From Vannielia litorea (GTDB lineage Bacteria; Pseudomonadota; Alphaproteobacteria; Rhodobacterales; Rhodobacteraceae), in assembly GCF_018424695.1 (NCBI RefSeq), contig NZ_QTNQ01000004.1:1-64000 (forward strand): DNA of 64,000 bases, written 5' to 3'. Position 1 is the first letter of the stretch, and each line of letters opens with the position of its first letter. The notes under the pieces were generated by a model. The model had not been told where the DNA came from and searched no databases. It saw nothing but the letters and a program-made list of their open reading frames with translations. This document shows, one piece after another, positions 1 through 8,044 of the stretch. The translations under genes and the position numbers were made by a program.

Positions 1-74
1 CCCGCCCACCCCGCCCCGCCACGCGCGGCGCGGGGTGACCTGTTTCGCGAAACCGGCGCGGCTGCGCTTACAGG

Positions 75-174
75 TCTCATTGCTCGTGAAATATCCCCGC
101 CGGAGGCTTCGATCTCTTCTGGTCGTCCCAAAGCGATTTGTGCCTCCGGCGGGGATATTCGAGGAGCAATGAGA
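75..174. repeat. Long imperfect inverted repeat (extended hairpin)
   Basis: The left arm (75-107) and right arm (142-174) are reverse complements over about 33 bases. Eighteen bases are perfect at the loop side (core GCCTCCGGCGGGGATATT), then a short mismatched stretch, then a further run ending in GAGCAATGAGA. The loop is 34 bases. It lies downstream of the RraA gene, which ends at 284 on the minus strand. It could act as a terminator or be a dispersed REP/MITE-like element; copy number elsewhere cannot be seen here. Confidence 0.75.
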
Positions 175-208
175 CGCTGGAAGCGGCCCCGAAGGGGCCG
201 CCACCGCC

Positions 209-248
209 GAGCGCAGCGAGGCCACCGAAAGCCCGAGCGCAGCGAGGC
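209..248. repeat. Two direct copies of GAGCGCAGCGAGGC
   Basis: A 14-base unit occurs at 209-222 and 235-248 in the gap after the RraA gene, within very GC-rich sequence that also contains small GGCCCC/GGGGCC dyads. Two copies only, so not an array. Probably low-complexity intergenic sequence. Confidence 0.6.
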
Positions 249-283
249 GCGGAGGCGCGGCGCCCCGCAGGGGCCACCGGCAG

Positions 284-973
284 TCAATCGTCGAAGACGA
301 CCTTGCCTTCCTTCGCCATCTCGTCGAGGTCGAGGATCGTTGTCTTGCCGGCCTTGACCTCGGCTTCAAGCGTGTCTTCGGCGGCCTTGACCTCGGCCAG
401 CTTGCCCGCCACCTCGTCGATCCGGGCGAAGGGCACCACCACCACGCCGTTCTCGTCGGCCACGATGATGTCGCCGCTCATCACCTGCGTACCGCCGACC
501 ACGGCGCCATATCCCACCGCGCCCGGGCCTTTGCCGTAGGGCGAGTTGGGGTTCAGCCCGGTGCACCAGCAGGGCAGGCCGGTGGCGAGCACGCCCTCAC
601 GGTCGCGCATCGGGCCGTCGGTGACGAAGCCCGCGGCACCCGCGTTCTTCATCATGCCCGAGATCTGGTCCCCCGCCGCCGAGCCGCCCTGCCAGCCGTC
701 GACAGAGGAGATGACCACATCGCCCTTTTCGATCAGGTTCAGCGCGGCGATGGTGGCCAGAATTTCTTCCGGTCCGTTCTGGGCCACCAGCGCCGGGCCG
801 CAGATGGCGGGCTGGGCGAGGTCGAGCGGGGAGATCGCGGTGGCGAGCGCGCCCTTGCCGTTCATCGCGTCGCAGATGAAGCCGGTGGGCATGTCCTTGA
901 ACTTTGCCACCTGCGCGGCGGTGGGGCGGGGGAAACTGCGGCGGATGCGCAGGATGGGGGGCTCTTCGATCAT
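284..973 (-). CDS. RraA / HMG-aldolase family protein
   Basis: The 229-residue protein has the usual length and motifs of the RraA family: the GGSAAGDQIS loop near residues 96-105 and the VTDGPMRDREG motif with D119, R123 and D124. In the aldolase members the R-D pair binds substrate and Mg2+. Members either bind RNase E (RraA itself) or are class II pyruvate aldolases on 4-hydroxy-4-methyl-2-oxoglutarate or 4-carboxy-4-hydroxy-2-oxoadipate. I infer an aldolase here because the gene sits beside a sugar-acid dehydratase operon, whose 2-keto-3-deoxy product would need such cleavage. It starts two bases after azlD ends and is the last gene of that operon. Confidence 0.8.
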   Translation of the reverse strand: MIEEPPILRIRRSFPRPTAAQVAKFKDMPTGFICDAMNGKGALATAISPLDLAQPAICGPALVAQNGPEEILATIAALNLIEKGDVVISSVDGWQGGSAAGDQISGMMKNAGAAGFVTDGPMRDREGVLATGLPCWCTGLNPNSPYGKGPGAVGYGAVVGGTQVMSGDIIVADENGVVVVPFARIDEVAGKLAEVKAAEDTLEAEVKAGKTTILDLDEMAKEGKVVFDD

Positions 974-975
974 GT

Positions 976-1302
976 TCAGGCTCCAGTGATGAATTGCAGA
1001 AGGTAGAGGCTGCCCATCCCCGCCACGATCGCGGGCACCACGCCGAAGCGGATGCCGGCGGCGAAGGCGGCCACGGCGGCGAGCAGGCGGATCGGGTCGG
1101 TCTGCCCGCCTGTCGCATCCGGCCAGAGCAGCAGGGGGGTGATGAGTGCGGGGAAGACGGCGGCGCCGACGTATTTGAGGTGGAGCAGGGCCCAGGGCGG
1201 CAGTTCGCGCCCGCCGAGCCAGCCGAGAAAGGAGAAGCGGATCAGGAAGGTGCCGATGCCGAGCAGGGCGGTGAGGGTCCAGAAGGCGGTGTCGGAGATC
1301 AT
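976..1302 (-). CDS. azlD: AzlD family membrane protein
   Basis: A 108-residue hydrophobic protein with about three membrane segments, beginning MISDTAFWTLTALL. AzlD is the small partner of AzlC in the branched-chain amino-acid (azaleucine) exporter family (LIV-E type). The start is fixed by an ATGA overlap with the end of azlC (1299-1302). A longer open frame extends upstream, but it overlaps azlC heavily and is Arg-rich, so it was not used. The actual substrate here is not known; with sugar-acid genes nearby it may export something other than amino acids. Confidence 0.88.
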   Translation of the reverse strand: MISDTAFWTLTALLGIGTFLIRFSFLGWLGGRELPPWALLHLKYVGAAVFPALITPLLLWPDATGGQTDPIRLLAAVAAFAAGIRFGVVPAIVAGMGSLYLLQFITGA

Positions 1303-2003
1303 GCTTCGGCCCTCCGCTTCAGCGCCAGTTCCGTCTGCGCGCCTGCGGCGATCCCGAGCAGGGCGGCGGCGAAGATGCCGAGCGACCAGGGCAGGCCTGC
1401 GAAGGCGATGGAGCCTGCACAGGCGGCGAAGGCGGCGACGAGGTGGGGCGCGGAGCGCAGCAGCGGCGCGACGAGGGCGATGAAGCAGACCGGCACCGCG
1501 AAATCGAGCGACCACGAGGCCGGGATCGCCTCGCGCAGCAGCGCCCCGGCCAGTGTGGAGCCGTACCAGAAGGGGCAGATCAGGGCCATGCAGCCGAAGT
1601 AATAGGCCAGTTTGGCGGGTTTCGGCATGTCGGGGCGCTCCTCGTAGGTGCGCACGGCGACGGCGAAGGCCTGATCGACCATCAGGTAGGCCGCCAGCGC
1701 CCGCAGCCCCAGCGGCGCATGGCCGATGTGGGGCACCAGCGCGGCGGAATACATCGCCATTCGCAGGTTCACCGCCAGCGCTGCCAGAAGGGCGATGAAC
1801 ACCGGCGCCTGATCCTGCAGCAGCGCCAGGGCGGTGAACTGCGAGGCCCCGGCGATGACGATGGCGGACATGGCGAAGGTTTGCAGCACGTCGAGCCCGG
1901 CATCGCGGGCGACCACGCCGAACATCATCGAGTAGGGCACCACGATCAGGATGAAGGGGGCGCAGTCGAGGTAGCCGCGCCAGAAGGCTCGGGTGGGCGT
2001 CAT
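1299..2003 (-). CDS. azlC: AzlC family permease
   Basis: A 234-residue integral membrane protein beginning MTPTRAFWRGYLDCAPF, with the family signatures IAGASQFTALAL and VNLRMAMYSAAL and five to six hydrophobic segments. AzlC is the large subunit of the AzlCD branched-chain amino-acid exporter. It is translationally coupled at both ends: its start overlaps the stop of the upstream secreted protein (ATGA, 2000-2003) and its stop overlaps the azlD start. Confidence 0.9.
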   Translation of the reverse strand: MTPTRAFWRGYLDCAPFILIVVPYSMMFGVVARDAGLDVLQTFAMSAIVIAGASQFTALALLQDQAPVFIALLAALAVNLRMAMYSAALVPHIGHAPLGLRALAAYLMVDQAFAVAVRTYEERPDMPKPAKLAYYFGCMALICPFWYGSTLAGALLREAIPASWSLDFAVPVCFIALVAPLLRSAPHLVAAFAACAGSIAFAGLPWSLGIFAAALLGIAAGAQTELALKRRAEA

Positions 2004-2485
2004 GGCTTGGGGCGGGGCGCGGTTGTCAGCCTGAGCCGGAGCCAGGTGTCGCCGGTGACGAGGGCCATGCAGCGGGCTTTTTGCCGTGTGATCTCGCCCT
2101 CGGTCCCGCCCTTGAGCGCCAGCAGTTCCATATCCCGGTCGCACAGCAGGGCGCGGGTCAGCACCTCGTAGCGCACGACGATGCGGGCTTCGGCCCCAGT
2201 GGCTTCGCCTTCCTTGGCCTCGACGGCGTCGAGCGCGGCGGGAAAATCGGCTTCGAAGGTTTGCCGCGCCTCCTGGTAGCACAGGGCTGCGACGGCAGGG
2301 GTTTCGGGCACCACGGCATCACAGGGTTCGAGCGCCTCCGAGATGCACATCACGCCAGACGAAACAGGGCCGTGGGCGCAGTCGATCAGCGCGTCGAGCG
2401 ACAGGTCGGCGCTGGCGGCTTGCGCCTGAGGCGCGGCGAGGCCGCACAGCAGCAGGGCCGCGCGTGTGGCGGTGCGAATGGTCAC
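2000..2485 (-). CDS. Small secreted cysteine-rich protein, unknown function
   Basis: 161 residues from a GTG start at 2485. The start was chosen because a strong GGGAGGAA ribosome site lies five to six bases upstream and no ATG is available. Residues 1-24 look like a signal peptide (TRAALLLCGLAAPQAQA). The mature part has six cysteines (about residues 36, 47, 55, 69, 115, 139), which fits a disulfide-bonded periplasmic protein; the DCAH...C...C spacing is faintly like LprI-type proteins, but I do not claim that family. It is the first gene of the azlCD-rraA operon and diverges from xylD across a 111-bp region holding a palindromic operator. Confidence 0.7.
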   Translation of the reverse strand: MTIRTATRAALLLCGLAAPQAQAASADLSLDALIDCAHGPVSSGVMCISEALEPCDAVVPETPAVAALCYQEARQTFEADFPAALDAVEAKEGEATGAEARIVVRYEVLTRALLCDRDMELLALKGGTEGEITRQKARCMALVTGDTWLRLRLTTAPRPKP

Positions 2486-2518
2486 GAGTTCCTCCCTCGG
2501 GCCGAGAATGCCCTTGCA

Positions 2519-2532
2519 TTTGGTATACCAAA
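2519..2532. promoter_or_regulatory. Palindromic operator, GntR type (core TGGTATACCA)
   Basis: TTTGGTATACCAAA is a perfect 14-bp dyad in the divergent gap between the azl operon and xylD. The same core occurs at 17888-17903 beside a GntR-family gene. On the minus strand the TATACC inside it could be the -10 of the azl operon, with TTGCGG 16 bases upstream, so a bound repressor would block it. Assignment to the GntR at 17996 is inference from the identical core. Confidence 0.75.
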
Positions 2533-2596
2533 CCGTGAAGTTGCCGCAAGCAAGTCGCAGGGCGGGGAGGCCCTGAACGCAAGGGAGGCCCCAGCC

Positions 2597-4378
2597 ATGA
2601 GTGACACGCGCGCCAACAAGCGATTCCGCAGCCAGGAGTGGTTCGACAACCCCAACAACCCGGGGATGACGGCGCTCTACGTGGAGCGTTACCAGAACCA
2701 GGCCTTCACCCGCGAAGAGATTCAGGGCGAACGCCCGATCATCGGCATTGCCCAGACCGGCAGCGACCTCGCGCCTTGCAACAAGATCCACGTCTTCCTG
2801 ATGGACCGGATCAAGGCAGGCATCCGCGACGGCGGGGGCATTCCGATGGAATTCCCTGTGCATCCGATTCAGGAAACCGGCAAGCGCCCCACCGCCGCGC
2901 TGGACCGGAACCTGAGCTACCTCGGCCTCGTCGAGGTGCTGCACGGCTACCCGATTGACGGCGTGGTGCTGACCACCGGCTGCGACAAGACCACGCCCGC
3001 CATGCTGATGGGCGCGGCGACCATGGACATTCCGGCCATCGCGCTCAACGGCGGGCCGATGCTGGATGGCTGGTGGAGGGGCAAGCTGGCGGGTTCGGGC
3101 ACGATCATCTGGGAGAGCCGCCGCCTGCTGGCCGAGGGCAAGATCGACTACGATGAATACATGGGCCGGGTCTGCGCCTCTGCGCCGTCGCTGGGCCATT
3201 GCAACTCGATGGGCACCGCCTCCACCATGAATGCGATGGCCGAGGCGCTGGGCATGAGCCTCACCGGCAACTCCGCGATCCCCGCGCCGTTCCGCGAGCG
3301 CATGGCGATGGCCTATGAAACAGGCAAGCGGATCGTGCAGATGGTGCTGGATGATCTGAAGCCCTCCGACATCCTCAGCCGCGAGGCCTTCGAAAACGCG
3401 ATCATGGTCTGCACCGCCATTGGCGGCTCCACCAATGCGCCGCCGCACCTTCAGGCGATTGCCCGGCACGCGGGCGTCGAGCTGGATGTGAAGGATTGGG
3501 AAACCGTCGGCTTTGACGCGCCGCTGCTGGTCAACATGCAGCCTGCGGGCGAATACCTTGGCGAAAGCTTTTTCCGCGCCGGGGGCGTGCCGGCGGTGAT
3601 GGGCGAGCTGATGAAGGCTGGCCGCATCCACGAGGGCGCGATGACCGCGACGGGCAACACCATGGGGGTGAACCTTGCGGGCATCGAGAGCGTGGATACA
3701 CGGGTCATCAAGACATGCGCCGAGCCGATGCGCGAGCAGGCGGGCTTCAAGGTGCTGTCGGGCAACCTTTTCGACTCGGCGCTCATGAAAACCAGCGTGA
3801 TCTCGGAAGACTTCCAGCGGCGCTTCCTCAGCGAGCCCGGCAAGGAAGGTATTCTGGAGGCGCGGGCCATCGTGTTCGAAGGCCCCGAGGATTATCACGA
3901 CAGGATCAATGACCCCGACCTGAAGATCGACGAGCACTGTATCCTCTTCATCCGCGGTGTCGGCTGCGTGGGCTATCCCGGCTCTGCCGAGGTGGTGAAC
4001 ATGCAGCCCCCCGACGCAATGCTGAAAGCGGGCGTCAACCACCTGCCCACGGTGGGCGACGGGCGTCAGAGCGGGACGAGCGAGAGCCCGTCGATCCTGA
4101 ATGCTTCGCCCGAAGCGGTGGTCGGCGGCGGGCTGGCCTACCTGGAAACCGGTGACACCGTGCGCCTCGATCTGGGCGCAAGCCGGATGGACGCGGTGGT
4201 GGATGACGCCGAGTGGGCCGCGCGCAAAGAGGCCTGGAGCCCGCCGAAGCTGGAACATCAGACACCCTGGCAGGAGATCTACCGTACCCATGTGGGCCAG
4301 CTTGCTCAGGGCGGCTGCCTTGAGCTGGCGACGGCCTACCAGCGGGTGCGCGAGGCGCTGCCGCGGGACAATCACTGA
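2597..4378 (+). CDS. xylD: D-xylonate dehydratase-type IlvD/Edd family enzyme
   Basis: The 593-residue protein starts at an ATG preceded by AAGGGAGG. It is a [2Fe-2S] dehydratase of the IlvD/Edd family; the likely iron-sulfur ligands are C61 (LAPCNKI), C129 (TTGCDKTTP) and C202 (LGHCNSMG). Its text closely follows Caulobacter XylD (RSQEWFDNPN...MTALYVERY, EFPVHPI, GDGRQSGT near the C-terminus). This points to dehydration of D-xylonate or a related aldonate to the 2-keto-3-deoxy acid in the cytoplasm. It heads an operon with an SDR and an AspA-like hydrolase. The operator at 2519-2532 suggests substrate-responsive repression. Arabinonate, galactonate or fuconate remain possible substrates. Confidence 0.82.
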   Translation: MSDTRANKRFRSQEWFDNPNNPGMTALYVERYQNQAFTREEIQGERPIIGIAQTGSDLAPCNKIHVFLMDRIKAGIRDGGGIPMEFPVHPIQETGKRPTAALDRNLSYLGLVEVLHGYPIDGVVLTTGCDKTTPAMLMGAATMDIPAIALNGGPMLDGWWRGKLAGSGTIIWESRRLLAEGKIDYDEYMGRVCASAPSLGHCNSMGTASTMNAMAEALGMSLTGNSAIPAPFRERMAMAYETGKRIVQMVLDDLKPSDILSREAFENAIMVCTAIGGSTNAPPHLQAIARHAGVELDVKDWETVGFDAPLLVNMQPAGEYLGESFFRAGGVPAVMGELMKAGRIHEGAMTATGNTMGVNLAGIESVDTRVIKTCAEPMREQAGFKVLSGNLFDSALMKTSVISEDFQRRFLSEPGKEGILEARAIVFEGPEDYHDRINDPDLKIDEHCILFIRGVGCVGYPGSAEVVNMQPPDAMLKAGVNHLPTVGDGRQSGTSESPSILNASPEAVVGGGLAYLETGDTVRLDLGASRMDAVVDDAEWAARKEAWSPPKLEHQTPWQEIYRTHVGQLAQGGCLELATAYQRVREALPRDNH

Positions 4379-4392
4379 CGAACGGAAGGAGC

Positions 4393-4411
4393 GGTGGGCA
4401 GATTGCCCACC
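4393..4411. repeat. Short inverted repeat GGTGGGCA-GAT-TGCCCACC
   Basis: Perfect 8-bp arms with a 3-base loop, in the 48-bp gap between xylD and the following SDR gene and just upstream of its ribosome site. From memory, this hairpin (with a following CTACG) is a common dispersed repeat in proteobacterial intergenic DNA, so it is probably not gene-specific. Confidence 0.65.
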
Positions 4412-4426
4412 CTACGGGAGGGATTC

Positions 4427-5161
4427 ATGACCAAGAGCATCATCATCACGGGCGGCGGCTCGGGCGTGGGGCGGGCGACGGCGGAGGCATTCTTTGAGGC
4501 GGGCTGGAAGGTTGGCCTGATCGGGCGGCGGCGTGAGGCGCTGGAGGAAACGGCCAACGGGCGCGAGGCGCTGGTGCTGCCCTGTGACGTGACCGATGCG
4601 GCGGCGGTAGATGCGGCCTTTGCGGAGGCGTCAAAGGCCTGGGGCCGGGTGGATGCGGTGTTCAACAACGCGGGCGTTTCGCTCGGCGGCGCGCCGATCG
4701 ACGAGATTGATGTGGCCGACTGGCGCAAGCTGATCGACGTGAACGTGACCGGCAGCTTCATCGTGGCGCGCGCAGCCTTTGGCGTGATGCGGCGGCAGGA
4801 GCCGCAGGGCGGGCGGATCATCAACAACGGTTCTGTCAGCGCCTATGTGCCGCGCTGGGGTTCGGCGCCCTATACGGCGAGCAAGCATGCCGTCACCGGG
4901 CTGACCCGCTCCATCTCGCTCGATGGCCGCCCCTTCAACATCGCCTGCGGGCAGATCGACATCGGCAACGCACTCACCCCGATGGCCGCCAAGATGCAAA
5001 AGGGCGTGCCGCAGGCCGATGGCTCCATCGAGGTGGAGCCGGTGATGGACGTGAGCCACGTGGGCAGCTCGGTGCTGCATATGGCGGAGCTGCCGCTGGA
5101 GGCCAATGTGCAGTTCATGACCGTGATGGCGACCAACATGCCCTATATCGGGCGCGGCTGA
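4427..5161 (+). CDS. SDR family oxidoreductase
   Basis: A 244-residue classical short-chain dehydrogenase. It has the nucleotide motif TGGGSGVG (residues 8-15), NNAG (80-83) and the catalytic triad S136, Y149, K153 (SAPYTASK). The start at MTKSII is supported by GGGAGGG eight bases upstream; an upstream in-frame ATG lies inside the inverted repeat and was rejected. It follows xylD in one operon, so it is likely to oxidise the sugar, its lactone precursor or a downstream alcohol of the same pathway. The exact substrate is not readable from sequence. Confidence 0.85.
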   Translation: MTKSIIITGGGSGVGRATAEAFFEAGWKVGLIGRRREALEETANGREALVLPCDVTDAAAVDAAFAEASKAWGRVDAVFNNAGVSLGGAPIDEIDVADWRKLIDVNVTGSFIVARAAFGVMRRQEPQGGRIINNGSVSAYVPRWGSAPYTASKHAVTGLTRSISLDGRPFNIACGQIDIGNALTPMAAKMQKGVPQADGSIEVEPVMDVSHVGSSVLHMAELPLEANVQFMTVMATNMPYIGRG

Positions 5162-5235
5162 ACCGGCCCGCCCTACACTTGGCGCGGCGCGCGGCGTAAG
5201 AAGGGGGCAACGCGCCCTGAACGGACCTGACGCCG

Positions 5236-6315
5236 ATGAAAGACGACCCGACCGCGAAGCGCGCCCGCACCACGCGGCGCGCGCCCTTTTCCATCGGTGG
5301 AGAGGAGGTGGCCCCTGGCACGCGGCGCACGGTGGACCTGCCGGTGAGCTGGCTGTCGGATCACACGCCGGTGACGCTTTCGGTGCATGTGGTGCATGGC
5401 AAGACGGAGGGGCCGACGCTTTGCGTGAGCGCAGGCGTGCATGGCGACGAGGTGATCGGCATCGAGATCGTCCGGCGGCTTCTGAAGGGGACCAACCTGA
5501 AAGGCATGAAAGGCACGCTGCTGGTGGTGCCCATCGTGAATGCCTTCGGCTTTCATAACCGCTCGCGCTACCTGCCCGACCGGCGTGACCTGAACCGCTG
5601 TTTTCCCGGCGGGGAAGAGGGCTCGATGGCGTCGCGGCTGGCGCATCTGTTCCTCACCGAGGTGGTGAGCCGCGCAAATGTGGGCATTGATCTGCATTCG
5701 GCAGCCGTGCATCGCACCAACTACCCGCAAACCCGCGTGTCGCCGGGCCTGCCGCGGGTGCGGGAGCTGGCCGAGGTGTTCGGCGCGCCGATCATGATGG
5801 AATCCTCGATCCGCGACGGCTCGCTGCGCGAAGCGGCGCAGGAGGCGGGGGTGGACATGATCGTTTACGAGGGCGGTGAGGGGCTTCGGTTTGACGAGTT
5901 CTCGGTGCGGGCGGGCCATGCGGGTGTGCTGCGGGTAATGCATGCGCTGGGCATGGTCGGGCGGCGGGGCGTGTCGGCCACCAAGACGCCGTCGCAGTTC
6001 TGCCCGTCGAGCAAATGGCTGCGCGCACCGGTGGGCGGCATGTTTCGCAGCTACCGCACCGACGGCGACCTCGTGGAGGAGGGCGCTCTGCTGGGCGCGG
6101 TGTCGGACCCGTTCGGCGAGCAGGACAGCGAGATCGTGGCGCCGTTTGACGGCATCATCATCGGGCGCGCGGTGCTGCCGGTGGTGAACGAGGGTGACGC
6201 GGTGTTTCACCTCGCGCGGGTCGGCGGCTCGGTGAAGAAGGCGGAGAGCCTGGCGGAGGGGCACTCGGCGCAGCTCGCCGATGATCCGATGTTCGACGAG
6301 GATGAGATTATCTGA
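5236..6315 (+). CDS. AspA/AstE family zinc deacylase
   Basis: 359 residues of the succinylglutamate desuccinylase/aspartoacylase branch of the M14 fold. Zinc ligands are visible as H69 and E72 in AGVHGDEVIG and H154 in GIDLHSA; the DRRDLNRCFPG motif lies between them, and a Y-E-G-G-E-G stretch later may supply the catalytic glutamate. A beta-rich C-terminal domain (after about residue 250, SKWLRAPVGG...IVAPFDG) is typical of the family. These enzymes cleave N-acyl amino acids or related amides. Its place behind xylD and an SDR suggests removal of an acyl or amino-acyl group from a carbon source, which is inference. Confidence 0.85.
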   Translation: MKDDPTAKRARTTRRAPFSIGGEEVAPGTRRTVDLPVSWLSDHTPVTLSVHVVHGKTEGPTLCVSAGVHGDEVIGIEIVRRLLKGTNLKGMKGTLLVVPIVNAFGFHNRSRYLPDRRDLNRCFPGGEEGSMASRLAHLFLTEVVSRANVGIDLHSAAVHRTNYPQTRVSPGLPRVRELAEVFGAPIMMESSIRDGSLREAAQEAGVDMIVYEGGEGLRFDEFSVRAGHAGVLRVMHALGMVGRRGVSATKTPSQFCPSSKWLRAPVGGMFRSYRTDGDLVEEGALLGAVSDPFGEQDSEIVAPFDGIIIGRAVLPVVNEGDAVFHLARVGGSVKKAESLAEGHSAQLADDPMFDEDEII

Positions 6316-6358
6316 ACCGTCGGGTTGGAGACATCGCGCGCGCGCCGGTGGGTGGGAG

Positions 6359-6381
6359 ATCCTCGGGTCAGGCCCGAGGAT
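6359..6381. terminator. Inverted repeat after the xylD operon
   Basis: ATCCTCGGG and CCCGAGGAT form a perfect 9-bp stem with a 5-base loop, 43 bases after the deacylase stop and just before the convergent DMT gene ends. There is no T-run. The sequence resembles a dispersed REP-like element known from alphaproteobacteria, so it may be a repeat as well as a transcript-end hairpin. Confidence 0.55.
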
Positions 6382-6396
6382 GACCGGGCGCGGGCC

Positions 6397-7314
6397 TCAG
6401 TATTTCGGGTGGGCCGCCTTCATCAGCTGGCGCTTGCGGACGATTCGCTCTCGCTGCCAGATGTAAAGCCCGGCGCCGATGATGATGAGCCCGCCTGCCA
6501 GCGTCCAGATTGTCGGCCACTGGTTGAAGACGAGGATACCGGAGACCGCGGCGAGGAAGATCTGGGAATAGACCATCGGGGCGAGGATCGAGGCATCGGC
6601 CCAGCGGTGGGCCGTGGTGGCCAGGATATGGCCGAACATGCCGAAAAAGCCGATGGCGAAGAGCACGACCCATTGGGTGGTGCTTTCCGGCATGGTCCAT
6701 GCGGAGACAGCGAAGGGCGCGAGCACGACGCTTGCAATCCCCGCCGACCAGACCTGCTGCGTGGCGTTGGTTTCGATCCCTGCGAGCAGCCGGGTCATCA
6801 CGAAATACATCGAGGCCATGCAGAGCGCGCCGAGCGAGAAGAACATCGCCGGGTGCCACTCGGCCCCCCAGGGCTGGATCACCACCAGCACGCCGAGAAA
6901 GCCCGTGGCCACGGCGAGAAAACGGCGCAGGCCCACGGTTTCGCCCAGGATCGGGATGGCCAGAAGCGTCACCACGATGGGACCGGCGAACATGATCGTC
7001 GTGGTCACCGTGATCGGCAGGTATTTCAGCGCGAAGAAGTTGAGCACCGTGGAACCGAAGAGGAAGGTGGAGCGCAGGAATTGCCGCAGCGGCGCGCGGG
7101 AGCGGAAGCAGCCCAGGCCCTCCTGCGGCAGGTAGACCACGCAGGCATAGACGAAGTGCCCGAAGTAGCGCGCGAAGACCACCATCAGCACCGGCAGCCC
7201 GGAGAGGGTGAGCCACTTGGCGGAGGTGTCGATGCAGATGAAGAACACCACGGCGAGCAGCATGGTGGCCACGCCCGCCGTTGTGCGGTCTTCTCTCGGT
7301 AACGGATCGCTCAA
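6397..7314 (-). CDS. DMT superfamily transporter (EamA type)
   Basis: 305 residues with ten predicted membrane helices arranged as two EamA repeats (roughly residues 13-145 and 158-290), the usual length for drug/metabolite transporters. Recognisable stretches are FARYFGHFVYA and ITVTTTIMFAGPIVV. It is the last gene of a minus-strand operon of three dehydrogenases (10000 to 6397) and starts 10 bases after the SDR ends. It may export a pathway intermediate or import its substrate; direction and ligand are unknown. Confidence 0.87.
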   Translation of the reverse strand: MSDPLPREDRTTAGVATMLLAVVFFICIDTSAKWLTLSGLPVLMVVFARYFGHFVYACVVYLPQEGLGCFRSRAPLRQFLRSTFLFGSTVLNFFALKYLPITVTTTIMFAGPIVVTLLAIPILGETVGLRRFLAVATGFLGVLVVIQPWGAEWHPAMFFSLGALCMASMYFVMTRLLAGIETNATQQVWSAGIASVVLAPFAVSAWTMPESTTQWVVLFAIGFFGMFGHILATTAHRWADASILAPMVYSQIFLAAVSGILVFNQWPTIWTLAGGLIIIGAGLYIWQRERIVRKRQLMKAAHPKY

Positions 7315-7324
7315 GGAAACGGCC

Positions 7325-8044
7325 TCAGTTCGACATGCCGCCGTCGATGGCGATGCATTGGCCTGTCATGTAACGACTTTCGTCGCTGGCGAGGTAAAGC
7401 GCAAGGTCGGCAATTTCCTCGGGTTTTCCGATGCGGCCCATCGGCTGGCGGGCGATAAACGCCTTCATCGCGGACTCGTAATCGCCGGTGGCGCGCAGGC
7501 GCTCGTGCAGCGAGGGGCTGTCGACCGTGCCGGGGCAGATGGCGTTGCAGCGGATGCCGTCGGTGATGCAATCGGCGGCGACGGATTTGGTGAGGCCCAG
7601 CACGGCGGCCTTGGAGGTGCCGTAGACGAAGCGGTTGGGCACGCCCATGATCGAGGAGGCGACGGAAGCGATGTTGACGATCGCGCCGCCGCCCTTGCCG
7701 CGCAGGATGGGAAGCACCGCCTGGATGGCGTGCATCTGCGAGCGGACGTTGAGGTTGATCGCAAAGTCGAGGTCAGCGTCGGTGGCCTCTTCGATGGTGC
7801 CTGCGTGGACGACGCCTGCGCAGTTGACCAGTACGTCAGGCGCGGCGGCCTGCACGGCGGCGGTGAGGGCGGCGCGGTCTGTCACGTCGAGGGCGAGGGT
7901 TTCGGCGTCGAGGCCTTTCAGCAGATCGCCGTTGAGGTCGGTTGCGGTGACGGTGGCGCCTTCGCGGGCGAAAGTCTCCGCGATGGCCCGCCCGATGCCC
8001 TGGCCTGCGGCGGTGATGAAGGCCGTTTTGCCTGCGAGTCTCAT
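7325..8044 (-). CDS. SDR dehydrogenase, DHRS6 / keto-deoxy-fuconate dehydrogenase-like
   Basis: 239 residues with TAAGQGIG (11-18), D36 favouring NAD+, and catalytic S127, Y141, K145 (FVYGTSK). The text from VNIASVASS through KSVAADCI to CPGTVDSPSLHERL closely matches the DHRS6/BDH2 group, which includes bacterial 2-keto-3-deoxy-L-fuconate dehydrogenases. A role in oxidising a 2-keto-3-deoxy sugar acid fits the FAH-type hydrolase at 18749, which acts one step later in that pathway. The start overlaps the preceding gene's stop (ATGA). Confidence 0.85.
   Translation of the reverse strand: MRLAGKTAFITAAGQGIGRAIAETFAREGATVTATDLNGDLLKGLDAETLALDVTDRAALTAAVQAAAPDVLVNCAGVVHAGTIEEATDADLDFAINLNVRSQMHAIQAVLPILRGKGGGAIVNIASVASSIMGVPNRFVYGTSKAAVLGLTKSVAADCITDGIRCNAICPGTVDSPSLHERLRATGDYESAMKAFIARQPMGRIGKPEEIADLALYLASDESRYMTGQCIAIDGGMSN

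Noticed and set aside
209..248. Repeat pair considered as a CRISPR remnant
   Set aside because: Only two 14-base units with a 12-base gap in low-complexity GC sequence; no array and no cas genes.
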